Assembly (NCBI RefSeq): GCF_016583985.1
Contig: NZ_NRSD01000008.1
Span: 62,001 to 126,000 of the forward strand
DNA: 64,000 nucleotides
Source of the DNA: Thiocapsa imhoffii
GTDB taxonomy: Bacteria; Pseudomonadota; Gammaproteobacteria; Chromatiales; Chromatiaceae
Direction: 5' to 3'
Numbering within the stretch: position 1 is the stretch's first letter; every line of letters begins with the position of its first letter. The notes below the pieces were generated by a model, which did not search any database, was not told the origin of the DNA, and saw only the letters and a list, made by a program, of their open reading frames with translations. Of the stretch, positions 8,649-17,725 are shown one piece after another. Made by a program: the position numbers and the translations under genes.

Positions 8649-10010
8649 ATGAGGGGCTCGCTGTCCTGGTGGCTGATGCGGCCGTTTCGGGTCGCGGCTG
8701 GTCTCTGGCGCCGAGATCCGGAGTATCTCGCACAACTCGGGTTGGCTAAGCGCCCGAACGCCGGTGCGGAGGCGTCCTCGACCGGCGGCGACCGCGATGA
8801 CCCGGCCGTGCCCCTGGTCACGGGCAGCAGTGGGGAGCGGTGTGCTGAGTGGTCGGTGCGCGAGTTCATGGCGAGTACCTATCCCGACCTCACGGGCTTG
8901 GGGGTCTACGTGGATCCAACCCCACTCAGGGCCGGTCGTTTGACCCTGCTGCTCGAATCACTGAACTCGCTCGACGTGCTGGGAACCGGTGCGACGGCAC
9001 TGCTGTTCGCGGTGGCTTTAGCACGCCATCGTGGGGTCGCCTTGCGCCTGGTGACCCGGCAGGCGCCTCCCGATGCGCCGACCTGTGGCTCCATCCTGTC
9101 GCTCCAAGGATGGCGTGGCACGCTTAACACGACCTTCGAGTATGCGCCCGCACGAGAGGAGGCGCGCCGGCTGGCAATCGTCCCGGGTGAGACGATGCTC
9201 ACGACCTCCTGGCGCACCACCATGGCGGCGCTCAAGGTCTGCGCGCCGGATCGCATCCTCTATTTGATCCAGGATGATGAACGCTTGCGTTGTCGCACGC
9301 ATGACGAGCGACTGCGTTGCACCGAGATTCTTTGCCATCCCCAACTGCGCTTCGTCGTCAACAGTCGTGGCCTCTTCACAACGTTGCAGCAGGCGGGAAT
9401 GCAGGGTGTGGCGGAGCGGGGCCTGGTGTTCGAACCGGCCTTTCCAGAGCCGCTCTATGCGCGTCAGGCACGCCGACCGCTTCAGCGACGTCGCTTCATC
9501 CTTGATGCCGCGCCCGGTGATCCCCTGGGGCTCTTCCCGCGCGGACTCGAGGTGCTCGCCGCGGTCTTGGAACAAGAGATCCTGACGGCGTCGGACTGGG
9601 ATATCGAGATCATCGGGGCGGATCTGCCCAACTTGCGCTTGCCCCGTGGCGTGCAGCCACGCACGCTGGACCCAGCGCGTTGGCGCGAGCATCTGAAATC
9701 GATCCGCCAAGCCGATCTCGCGCTGGTGTTGAGCGCCCGCCACGCGCCCGCTTACGCTGCCCTGGCCTTGGCGGCGGCCGGAGCGGTGGTCGTCACCAAC
9801 GCCACCGCGACCAACCGCGGGTTGCCGCGGCAGTGTGCCCGGATCCAGGTGGTCGAGCCGACGATTGCCGCCCTGAGCGCGGCACTGGCCGAGGGCCGGC
9901 TGTTGGTTGAGACGCCCCCCGAGCGGATCGCGCACCAGACGGCAATGCGTTCCGAAAGTGGATGGGAGACGGCCTTTGCTCCGGTGCTCGACGCACTGGA
10001 TGGGTCGTGA
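8649..10010 (+). CDS. Putative glycosyltransferase (WsaF-like GT4)
   Basis: The chosen start is the ATG at 8649, because a strong GGAGGG ribosome binding site lies 8 bases upstream (8635-8640). The frame is open from 8502, which would overlap the previous gene by 37 bp. The resulting 453-aa protein begins with a hydrophobic/basic stretch (MRGSLSWWLMRPFR). It has two Rossmann-like halves: ESLNSLDVLGTGATALLFAVALA and, near residue 206, LYLIQDDERLR, which resembles the IQDxE motif of the rhamnosyltransferase WsaF. A late segment, SARHAPAYAALALAAAGAVVV, matches the donor-binding helix region of the same family. The family is recognised only moderately well, and the sugar is unknown. It sits 3 bp before the next GT gene, in one operon. 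Confidence 0.75.
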   Translation: MRGSLSWWLMRPFRVAAGLWRRDPEYLAQLGLAKRPNAGAEASSTGGDRDDPAVPLVTGSSGERCAEWSVREFMASTYPDLTGLGVYVDPTPLRAGRLTLLLESLNSLDVLGTGATALLFAVALARHRGVALRLVTRQAPPDAPTCGSILSLQGWRGTLNTTFEYAPAREEARRLAIVPGETMLTTSWRTTMAALKVCAPDRILYLIQDDERLRCRTHDERLRCTEILCHPQLRFVVNSRGLFTTLQQAGMQGVAERGLVFEPAFPEPLYARQARRPLQRRRFILDAAPGDPLGLFPRGLEVLAAVLEQEILTASDWDIEIIGADLPNLRLPRGVQPRTLDPARWREHLKSIRQADLALVLSARHAPAYAALALAAAGAVVVTNATATNRGLPRQCARIQVVEPTIAALSAALAEGRLLVETPPERIAHQTAMRSESGWETAFAPVLDALDGS

Positions 10011-10013
10011 CGC

Positions 10014-11180
10014 ATGTTTCGTATCCAGGTTCCCTTCATTGAGGTGGCCGACCCCTGGTTCGGATCCATATGGGATCGGCTCACGCGACTGGCGCGGGGC
10101 GATCGGCATGTCGCCTATTTCTATCCGCAACCGAACGCTGGAACCTTTCGTTACCGCGTGCAGAACATGATCGAAGCACTTGCGCAGAGCGATGATCGGA
10201 TCGGCGCGAGTTGGTTCTGCAACGCCGATCTGCCTCATGTGGACGCGATTCTCGAACGCGCCGACGTGCTCGTCATCTGTCACGCGAAATACTCGGTCGA
10301 CTCCGCGCAACTGGTGGCTAAGGCCCGCTGCCTGGGAAAGCGTGTCCTCTACGACATCGACGATCTCGTCTTCGATGGTCGCTACGTGCATCTGGTCTTG
10401 AATTATCTCGACCATCCCACCCGCGAGATCGATTTTGATTATTGGTTTGCCGATTTCGCGCGCTATGGTGCGCTCATGCGACTCTGTGATGGGGTCATTC
10501 TGACCAATGACTATCTCGCCGAGCGCGCATCGGAATTCAGCGGTTTGCCGACCTCGGTCGTGCCCAATTTCATGAACCAGGCACAACTCGAGCACTCCGC
10601 GCGGATCCTGGCGGACAAGCGATCATCGGGGTTTGCGCGCGATCAACGGGTTCACTTGGGCTATTTCAGCGGGTCGCCGACGCATCAGCGCGATTTCGCG
10701 GTGGTCGAGGACGCCTTGCGCGACCTCTTGATGAGTGATTCACGGCTCGTCCTGCGCGTCGTGGGCCATCTCGAACCCGGTCCGGTCCTGGCGCCCTTCG
10801 CCGATCGCATCGAACGTTTTCCCTTGCAGAATGTGCTCAATCTGCAGCGGCTCATGGGGGAGGTCGAGATCAACCTGGTGCCCCTGCAAGAGAATGCCTT
10901 CACCCACTGTAAATCGGCCTTGAAGGTGTTCGAGGCCGCGGCGGTCGGGACCATCAGCGTGGCGTCACCGACCTTCACCTTGCAGGCGGCGATCCGTGAT
11001 GGCGAGACCGGGTTCGTCGCGCCAGCGCAGGACTGGTCCGACACGCTCCTGCGGGCGATCGCGGCACTGGATCATTACCAGGAGATGGCCCTGGCGGCGG
11101 CCGCCGCCGCCTGGTCGCGTGATGTTCCAGAGGCCCAGGGTCCCGGGCTGCTGCGAGCCCTGTTCGGTGATGAAATATGA
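10014..11180 (+). CDS. GT4 family glycosyltransferase
   Basis: A 388-aa protein related to the GT module of the 1013-aa protein at 5497. Shared motifs are the substrate-side YPQPNAGTFRYRVQNM (residues 42-57), YDIDDLVFDGRYV (about 112) and GYFSGSPTHQRDFAV (about 216). The closing donor-binding part is NLVPLQENAFTHCKSALK followed by FEAAAVGTISVASP. It is a cytoplasmic sugar transferase with the GT-B fold. The stop codon overlaps the next start (ATGA at 11177-11180), a strong sign of translational coupling. The sugar donor and acceptor cannot be told from sequence. Confidence 0.9.
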   Translation: MFRIQVPFIEVADPWFGSIWDRLTRLARGDRHVAYFYPQPNAGTFRYRVQNMIEALAQSDDRIGASWFCNADLPHVDAILERADVLVICHAKYSVDSAQLVAKARCLGKRVLYDIDDLVFDGRYVHLVLNYLDHPTREIDFDYWFADFARYGALMRLCDGVILTNDYLAERASEFSGLPTSVVPNFMNQAQLEHSARILADKRSSGFARDQRVHLGYFSGSPTHQRDFAVVEDALRDLLMSDSRLVLRVVGHLEPGPVLAPFADRIERFPLQNVLNLQRLMGEVEINLVPLQENAFTHCKSALKVFEAAAVGTISVASPTFTLQAAIRDGETGFVAPAQDWSDTLLRAIAALDHYQEMALAAAAAAWSRDVPEAQGPGLLRALFGDEI

Positions 11181-12976
11181 TGGACGACCCGATCGATCCG
11201 CGTGTCACGGCGGCCTTGGACTGGTGTGAGCACGCGGGTGGTGACAGGCTGACCCTGGCCATTCCATTCGAACTCCCCACCACCGCGGTCCAGTGTTTGC
11301 TGGAGCGGCCGCTGGTGACGAGTCTGGTGGTGGGGGTGGCGAGCGATGATCCGTCGCTCCCCAGCGAGCGGATCGGTGTCTTCCTGCCAGAGGTTTTTTC
11401 CTGGCGTCTCCCGACCCAGATCGCACCTTGGGTCGTCTATCTCGGTGGGCGTGAGCGCATCACCGCACGGATGATTCGTGCCCTCCTGCTCCAGGGGGTT
11501 CGGGAGCTGGTGTTTTGGGACCTCGACCGTTGGATGTCCCAATCAATGCCGGGGATCGCGGCCGCGCGAGTGCAGGCGAAGATCGCATCCGTGGCCGAGG
11601 TCATGGTCTCGACGCTGCGCGCCCGAGTTCCGGGCGCCGCGGCATGGTTCGCCGGTCTCACCGAGCGGCGGATCGAGCGCTTGCTCGATCCGCATGGTCG
11701 TGGGCCGTCGTCGCTCCTCTCACCCACGCCCAATCGTGTGCTGATCGCCTGTCCGACCTTGGTGGCCGGCGGCGCGGAGCGCCAGATCGTCAACACGGTG
11801 CTGGGATTGCAACGGCAGGGCGGTCTCGACGTCCGAGTGCTGGTGTCGAATCTCCATGCCCCGCCCGGCAATGATTTCTTCCTCGACATCCTGACGGCCG
11901 AGGGGGTCGACGTTCAGGAGGTCGAGGGCCCCCTGAGCACCGGTGCGTCCTGGCAACGCTATCAGTCCGACCCCGAGACCCGCGTCCCGCGGGATATCCG
12001 TCTGTTGTTGAAGAATCTGCCGTCCGAGACGGCCGATGAGGTGGCGAATCTCTATGTGGCTTGTCGCGCCCTCCGGCCCGCCGTGGTTCACGCCTGGCTC
12101 GACCACAGCAATGTCTGCGCGGGTTTGGCGGCCCTAATGGCGGGGGTCCCGCGGGTGGTGCTGTCGGGACGGAACGTCAGCCCGATCCATTTTCTCTACA
12201 TCCTGAAGCCGATCATGCGTCCGGCCTATCGGGCGATGGCCACCCGCGCGGAGATTCGTCTGGTCAACAACAGCCATGGTGGCGCGGCAGATTATGCCGC
12301 CTGGTTGGGGCTGGACGTTGGACAGTTTCGGATCGTCTACAATGGCCTCCAGACCGCTGGCTTGGTCCGGGCGACGCCCGCGCGGATCGCCGCCTTCCGG
12401 GCCCAGCACGGGATTCCGGCTGATGCGCAACTCGTCGGTGGCATGTTCCGTCTCTCCGGCGAAAAGCGTCCAGGGTTGTGGCTCGAGACCCTGATGCGTC
12501 TCACGGCCGAGCGCCCGCATCTCCATGGTCTGCTGTTCGGTGCCGGTCCGCTGCGTGGCGAACTCGAGGCGAAGCTCGCGCGGTCCGGATTGGCCGGGCG
12601 GATTCATCTGGCCGAGCCCACGAAAGACAGCGCCCTGGCCCTGTCCGCGATCGATGTGCTCTTGCTGACCTCGCGTTGGGAGGGGACGCCGAATGTGGTG
12701 ATCGAGTCACAAGCCTTGTCCACGCCGGTGGTGGTTTGTGGCGGCGGTGGTGCGCGCGAATCGCTGGCTCCAGGAGAGACCGGTCTCTTCGTCGAACAGC
12801 CGCACGCCGAGGCCCTCGCGAGTGCCGTGCGCTCGCTGTTCGACGATCCCGGACGTCGGTCAAGGTACGCCGCGGCAGGCCCAGCGTTCGTTACCGAGCG
12901 GTTTGGTCTCGAGCGCATGCTCTCGCAGACTTTGGAGCTCTATGGCTTCCGCCCCGACCCCGGTCCCCGAGCATGA
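11177..12976 (+). CDS. GT4 glycosyltransferase with unknown N-terminal domain
   Basis: The 599-aa protein has an N-terminal part of about 180 residues that I do not recognise (it includes LLLQGVRELVFWDLDRW). A clear GT4 enzyme follows: CPTLVAGGAERQI from about residue 188, then FRLSGEKRPGLWLETL near 425 and LTSRWEGTPNVVIESQALS near 496, ending in the usual GETGLFV donor loop region. The GGAERQ motif is typical of glycosyltransferases acting in lipopolysaccharide or capsule synthesis. The start overlaps the stop of the preceding GT gene by 4 bp. The unknown N-terminal domain is soluble, with no membrane segment, and might bind another GT or the acceptor. Confidence 0.88.
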   Translation: MMDDPIDPRVTAALDWCEHAGGDRLTLAIPFELPTTAVQCLLERPLVTSLVVGVASDDPSLPSERIGVFLPEVFSWRLPTQIAPWVVYLGGRERITARMIRALLLQGVRELVFWDLDRWMSQSMPGIAAARVQAKIASVAEVMVSTLRARVPGAAAWFAGLTERRIERLLDPHGRGPSSLLSPTPNRVLIACPTLVAGGAERQIVNTVLGLQRQGGLDVRVLVSNLHAPPGNDFFLDILTAEGVDVQEVEGPLSTGASWQRYQSDPETRVPRDIRLLLKNLPSETADEVANLYVACRALRPAVVHAWLDHSNVCAGLAALMAGVPRVVLSGRNVSPIHFLYILKPIMRPAYRAMATRAEIRLVNNSHGGAADYAAWLGLDVGQFRIVYNGLQTAGLVRATPARIAAFRAQHGIPADAQLVGGMFRLSGEKRPGLWLETLMRLTAERPHLHGLLFGAGPLRGELEAKLARSGLAGRIHLAEPTKDSALALSAIDVLLLTSRWEGTPNVVIESQALSTPVVVCGGGGARESLAPGETGLFVEQPHAEALASAVRSLFDDPGRRSRYAAAGPAFVTERFGLERMLSQTLELYGFRPDPGPRA

Positions 12977-13105
12977 ACGCGACCACGCTGACCCGCATCC
13001 GCCGAGGTGGTGTGAACCCTGGCCGGGACGGACTTTCTTGCTTCCACGCCGCGCGCCCAGGCACCGGTCGTGCGGCTCCCAACACGCGTTTGAGGCGGTG
13101 ACGGT

Positions 13106-14944
13106 ATGTGTGGTATCGCAGGGATCCTTTACAGCCCCGGGGTCTTCTCAACCGAGGGACTCGCGCAGTGCTTGCTCGAGGTGCGCGACACCATGGTGCA
13201 TCGCGGCCCCGACGACGCTGGGCTTTGGCTCGACCCGGATGGTGGCTGTGGCCTGGCGCATCGGCGCCTCGCCATCATCGACCTCTCGGCCGAGGGACGT
13301 CAGCCGATGGGAAACGCGGACGGCTCCGCGCAGGTCACCTTCAATGGCGAAATCTACAACTTCGAGACCTTGCGCGACGATTTGATCGCCCGTGGGCATC
13401 GTTTCCATTCGCATACCGACACCGAGGTCATCCCGCATCTGTTCGAGTCGTTCGATCGACGCCAAGTCGAGCGGTTGGACGGCATGTTCGCCTTTGGGGT
13501 GTGGCATCGCCCGAGCCGGCGGCTGCTGCTCGCTCGTGATCCCTTCGGCAAGAAACCGCTTTACTACGCCCAGGGACCTGGCTGGTTCGCCTTCGCCTCG
13601 GAGTTACAAGCCCTGACCCGGATACCCGGCTTCGATCGCTCCATCGACCCCGATGCGCTGGCCTACTATCTGATGCTCCAATATGTGCCGGCGCCGTTCA
13701 GCATCTATCGCGGCGCGCGCAAGCTGTTACCGGGCTCGACCCTGGTGGTGCAGTCTCGAGGCGACCATTTCGAGGTGGGTGAGGCGGAGCGTTTTTTTCG
13801 CTTCGATCCACGTGAGCCCGCTGCCGCTGACGGGCTCGCGCTTGAGGAACGCCAGGAGGAACTGCGTCTGCGGGTGCGCGAGGCGGTGCGCAAGCGACTC
13901 ATGAGCGACGTGCCCCTGGGTGCCTTTCTCTCGGGTGGGGTGGACTCGGCGCTGGTGGCGGCCATGGTCACCCAGGAGTTGGGTCGACCCTTGCGGACCT
14001 TCTCAATCGGATTCGGCGGCACCACCGAGACGGAACACCAATACGCGCGCGAGGTCGCCGCGCACCTCGGGACGGATCATCATGAAGATATCCTGAGTCC
14101 CGATGCCTTGGAGCTGGTTCACGAGATTGCCGCGCGACTCGACGAGCCTAATGGCGACTCGTCCTGTCTGCCGACCTATCTGCTCTCGCGTTTCACCCGT
14201 GAGCAGGTCACCGTGGCCCTGTCGGGCGACGGCGGGGACGAGGTCTTTGGCGGGTACGGACGCTATCGCGACACGCTGCTGGAACAGGAGAGTCTGCCGC
14301 GGCGCTTCGTCCAGAGTGTGCGCCAACGTCGTCTCTATAACCCCGCGGATGCCTATCTCTCGCCCCGTTGGTTTACCCTCCCACCCGACCAGGTCGACGC
14401 GCTCACCGGCGGGCGGCCGCCGGCGGTGGCCGCGACCTTGCGTTCCTGGCGGGCGGCCTTGATGGATTCCAGCCAGCCCCTGATGCACCGGATGCGTGCC
14501 CTCGATGCCGAGACCTATCTGCCCGGGGCGGTGCTGCCCAAGGTCGATCGGATGAGCATGCAGGTGTCCTTGGAGGTGCGCTGTCCGTTGCTCGACCGCG
14601 ACCTCGCCGAGTTCGCCCAGGGGCTGCCGGTGTCGGCCTGTTGGCAACCCCCGGCCGAAACCAAGCGGATCCTAAAGCGTTTGGCGACTCGCTATCTTCC
14701 TGAATCCTGGATGAACCGGCGCAAAATGGGATTTGGCCTGCCCTCCAACACCTGGTCGAGCGAGCGCACCTTGCGCCTCGCCCATGATCTGTTGCTGGTG
14801 CCCGAGAGTCGCGTGGCTGGGTTGCTCGATCCCGACGCGCTGCGCCGCCTGATCGCGCACCAGGCCTCGCCGGGCTGTTTTTCCATCTACCAGATCTGGC
14901 CCGTGTTGATCTTGGAACTCTGGTTACGCCGCTCCGATCCGTGA
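13106..14944 (+). CDS. asnB: Asparagine synthetase (glutamine-hydrolysing)-type amidotransferase, copy 1
   Basis: The 612-aa protein starts MCGIAG, so Cys2 is the N-terminal nucleophile of a class II glutamine amidotransferase. VHRGPDDAG, FNGEIYNF and HTDTEVI complete that domain. The C-terminal synthetase domain has the pyrophosphate loop SGGVDS at residues 276-281 and GDGGDEVFGGYGRY. The enzyme class uses glutamine and ATP to turn a carboxylate into an amide. In polysaccharide loci such homologues (for example WbpS) are thought to amidate uronic acids rather than make asparagine, and the setting here favours that. The gap after the previous GT is 129 bp with nothing recognisable in it. The gene ends 4 bp before the convergent reverse gene. 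Confidence 0.93.
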   Translation: MCGIAGILYSPGVFSTEGLAQCLLEVRDTMVHRGPDDAGLWLDPDGGCGLAHRRLAIIDLSAEGRQPMGNADGSAQVTFNGEIYNFETLRDDLIARGHRFHSHTDTEVIPHLFESFDRRQVERLDGMFAFGVWHRPSRRLLLARDPFGKKPLYYAQGPGWFAFASELQALTRIPGFDRSIDPDALAYYLMLQYVPAPFSIYRGARKLLPGSTLVVQSRGDHFEVGEAERFFRFDPREPAAADGLALEERQEELRLRVREAVRKRLMSDVPLGAFLSGGVDSALVAAMVTQELGRPLRTFSIGFGGTTETEHQYAREVAAHLGTDHHEDILSPDALELVHEIAARLDEPNGDSSCLPTYLLSRFTREQVTVALSGDGGDEVFGGYGRYRDTLLEQESLPRRFVQSVRQRRLYNPADAYLSPRWFTLPPDQVDALTGGRPPAVAATLRSWRAALMDSSQPLMHRMRALDAETYLPGAVLPKVDRMSMQVSLEVRCPLLDRDLAEFAQGLPVSACWQPPAETKRILKRLATRYLPESWMNRRKMGFGLPSNTWSSERTLRLAHDLLLVPESRVAGLLDPDALRRLIAHQASPGCFSIYQIWPVLILELWLRRSDP

Positions 14945-14948
14945 CACA

Positions 14949-15788
14949 TCAGGTTGGCGGCGCGCCGGTCGTCCCGTCCGCGACCAGTGGCTTGGTGCCC
15001 ATGACGCTCCAACTGTAACCGTGCCGATGATGCAGCCTGATCTCCTGGAATCCAGCCGTCGCCAGCAGCGCCTGGGCCTCCTCGCGCCGATAGTATTTCG
15101 CATGACTGGGGTTGAGCTGATCGAAGATGGTCAGACGACGTTTGTCGGGGGCGAGTCGGCCGAGGTGATCACGCATGTACGCACGCATCGGGAGCGGCAG
15201 CCAGCGACAGAGCCACATGTAAGCGGACAAGGGGAGATCGAGCGTCCACACCAGGGCCTCGAGAACCCGATCCGGCAGGCGCTTGGTGATAGCGCGCAGC
15301 GGTTGCGCGAAGGCCAGGTAGAGACCATTGCCCTCGCGTCCATAGAGCCAGACGAACAGACGCCCCCCAGGTCGTAGCGCCTGATAGGCCGCGCGTACCA
15401 CGGGTGCGGGGTCCGGGATGTGATGCAGGACGCCAAAGGAGACAACCAGATCGAAGGGGCCCAGTACCGCGATCGCCTCGCCGCTTCCCTGATGACAGTG
15501 CACCCGCTCTGTCTCCGTGGCAAAGCGCTCGGCGAGCACCGAGAAGGCTCGTGAGGGTTCGATGGCGGTGACCTGGCTGGCCCCGGCGGCAAGCAGCATG
15601 GCGACGATGCGACCGGTGCCGCTGCCGATATCGGCGACCTTGAGCCCCTGAATCTCGTCTGGCTCGAGGAGTGGGGAGAGCAGATCGGTGAAGAGTTCGG
15701 GTGATCCGTAGTAGCCGGAATTGTCGGTGAACCGAACCCATTGGTCGCCAAAGTCGGTGATGGTTCGATCAGTCTCGCGCTGAGTCAC
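14949..15788 (-). CDS. SAM-dependent methyltransferase, in frame with the upstream flippase ORF
   Basis: The 279-aa methyltransferase has motif I VADIGSGTGRIVAML, the acidic residue in AIEPS, VSFGVLHHIPDP and ALRPGGRLFVWLYG, as in Methyltransf_11/25 enzymes. Its N-terminus (TDFGDQWVRFTDN) is typical of family members that start close to this point. I place the start at a GTG at 15788, which has AGAGGA 7 bases upstream. The frame is nevertheless open without a stop all the way through the flippase gene to 16856, so a fused 635-aa protein is also possible. It is the last gene of the reverse operon and probably methylates a sugar or lipid-linked intermediate. Confidence 0.8.
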   Translation of the reverse strand: MTQRETDRTITDFGDQWVRFTDNSGYYGSPELFTDLLSPLLEPDEIQGLKVADIGSGTGRIVAMLLAAGASQVTAIEPSRAFSVLAERFATETERVHCHQGSGEAIAVLGPFDLVVSFGVLHHIPDPAPVVRAAYQALRPGGRLFVWLYGREGNGLYLAFAQPLRAITKRLPDRVLEALVWTLDLPLSAYMWLCRWLPLPMRAYMRDHLGRLAPDKRRLTIFDQLNPSHAKYYRREEAQALLATAGFQEIRLHHRHGYSWSVMGTKPLVADGTTGAPPT

Positions 15789-16856
15789 GTGCAGGTCCTC
15801 TCGGCAACGAAGGCGCGCGCGCCTGGGGGGCTGGTCGGCATGGGTTGGCGCATGAGTCGTGCCTTGGGGTGTCGTGCGCCATCTTCCGACCTGATCGACA
15901 TCGCCCCAGAGTTCCAGCAGTGATCCCTGCATGGCGCCGATCAGGCGGCCACTGTAGACCACCGAGGCGAGGAGGATCGCCGCGCTGGGGGCGAGTCCGA
16001 GCATCGTCAGGGCGCCGGCGCCCGCGACATCGCCAAGGCTGGCGCCCAGCAAGGAGAGTGGGATGGCCATGCCCAGGAGCGACGCCGCGATCGCGAAGGT
16101 CAGGGTCCACCAGCCGATGAGAATACCGCTGGCCCAGGCGAACGAAAACACCGAAGCGCAGACGAGGCCGAGCGCGACGAAGGAGAGCAGAAGTGGACGC
16201 ATCAGGCGAGCGCCGAGTGACCGTGTTGCCAGGAGGACCTCGGTCAGTTGGGTGCGCAGCCGTGGTTGCGCCAGCACCACCAGGAGCGCGATCAGCACGA
16301 GCGCCAGGGCGAGCAGGAACCACCTCGGATCCATGGCCCATTCGATCCGTGCGGGAAGGATGAAACCGGCCAGCGCCAGCGCAACTCCCACGGCGGCGAT
16401 GAGCCCCAGGATCCGGTCGAGGAGGAGGGCGATGAGGAGCGCGCGCGTCGAGGCGCCGGGGACGAGGCGTCGGATCATGATGAAGCGCGAGATTTCCAGG
16501 CCCACCGACATGGGCACGAAGAAGAAATAGAACAATGAACGCAGATGGATCACCATGGCCTGCCGCGCGGTAATCCGGATCTCGAATGCGGCCAAGGTCG
16601 CCCGCAGGCGCAGGGCGGCGGCGTAGAGTGCGGCCTGGTTGAGCACCAGCGCCAGGATGACTCCGCTCGCGATGATCCCGGTGGTCTCGATCGCGAGCCT
16701 GCCCCACGCCCAGTGGATCAGCACCAGCAGTCCACCGAGCACCAGCCCCATCTTCACGACGATCAGCCACCGCGGGATCTGGCGAACCAGGCGCGGGCTC
16801 GGGAGACTCGCGTCCTCGGCCCCGTCGGGGAGGATCGGTCCCGCGCCGGTCCTCAT
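15789..16856 (-). CDS. Flippase-like integral membrane protein (LPG synthase TM / UPF0104 family)
   Basis: This segment encodes about 320 residues of polytopic membrane protein of the lysylphosphatidylglycerol synthase transmembrane family (PF03706), often labelled flippase-like. There are about eight hydrophobic helices, and the family-typical segment FFVPMSVGLEISRFIMIRR, followed by FDR-like LLLDRILGL and LLGASLGDVAGAGAL. No stop codon precedes the methyltransferase, and the last 35 or so residues before it (proline/arginine-rich) look like non-coding sequence in frame. The stop is therefore either missing or the protein is a true fusion. The start at 16856 overlaps the end of the GT2 gene by 4 bp. 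In glycan loci such proteins are suspected of moving lipid-linked sugars, which is unproven. Confidence 0.8.
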
Positions 16857-17725
16857 TCCGAGCCAGTCCGCACCAGGATCTGGCGCAGGAGATCCGCGAT
16901 GAGGCCAAGGGCGAAGACCACGATCGCCATCAGCAAGCCCCCCACGCCCAGGAAATAGGGTGCGTGCAGCCCGGTGAGTGCCGCCGTCACAAATCCGGCG
17001 ATCGACAGCGCGACCGTGATGATGGTGAGTAAGAGAAAGAGTTTGAGGGGATTGTAATAGATGATGGCCTGGACGATGTATTGCAGCGTCCGCAGCGAGT
17101 CGGCGAAGAGGCGCACCTTGGTCTTGCCGATCCGCTCATGATAGGGAATCGGAAGATAGCTGACGAAACGCCCCGTCAGCATATAGGCCAAGGTCAGCGA
17201 GGTGGTGAAGCTGAAGGTATTGCAGAGGTGTGGTAAGTAGCCACGAATGGTCTGGCGACTGAACACGCGCAGACCCGAATTGGCATCTGGAATGCTCCGC
17301 CCGGCACTGAATTCCACGAGGAACTTCAGGATCGTGCGCAAGGGTCCCTTGAACATGCTGCCCTCGTAATGATGACCGGTGCGCGCGCCGACCACCATAT
17401 CAAAACCCTGACGAAATTCCGCGAGGAGATCCGGGATGGCCGCGGCCGGGTAGGTCAGATCGGCATCGATAATCACGATGGTGTCGTGGCGCGCCGCCAG
17501 GATCCCGGATTTCAAGGCTTGTCCGTAACCCACGTTATGCGGATGGCGGATCACCGTCGCGCCCGCCGCGGCCGCGATCCGGCCGGTCTCGTCGTGCGAG
17601 CCATCATCGACAACCAGGATCTCGGATTCAGGTTCTGGCAAGCGCGCGAGCACGGCCTGGAGCGATTCGATGGTGCGCTGGAGTCCATCGGCTTCGTTGA
17701 ACGCAGGAATGACGAGACTGATCAT
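16853..17725 (-). CDS. GT2 family glycosyltransferase, polyprenyl-phosphate type
   Basis: The 290-aa protein begins MISLVIPAFNEADG and has the DPM1/ArnC-like signature: VVDDGSHDETG, VGYGQALKSGI and the DxD motif in IIDADLTYP. The C-terminus carries two hydrophobic helices (around YNPLKLFLLLTIITVALS and FLGVGGLLMAIVVFALG). Such enzymes move a sugar from an NDP donor to undecaprenyl phosphate at the cytoplasmic membrane face. The product could then be flipped and used by the GT-C protein encoded at 20431. The ATG at 17725 overlaps the stop of the upstream methyltransferase (ATGA). A slightly upstream ATG at 17743 is less likely. Confidence 0.92.
   Translation of the reverse strand: MISLVIPAFNEADGLQRTIESLQAVLARLPEPESEILVVDDGSHDETGRIAAAAGATVIRHPHNVGYGQALKSGILAARHDTIVIIDADLTYPAAAIPDLLAEFRQGFDMVVGARTGHHYEGSMFKGPLRTILKFLVEFSAGRSIPDANSGLRVFSRQTIRGYLPHLCNTFSFTTSLTLAYMLTGRFVSYLPIPYHERIGKTKVRLFADSLRTLQYIVQAIIYYNPLKLFLLLTIITVALSIAGFVTAALTGLHAPYFLGVGGLLMAIVVFALGLIADLLRQILVRTGSE

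Noticed and set aside
9018..10595. 525-aa reverse-strand ORF across two glycosyltransferase genes
   Set aside because: It is antisense to two well-supported genes, has the base composition of a shadow frame in GC-rich DNA, and matches no protein family I recognise.
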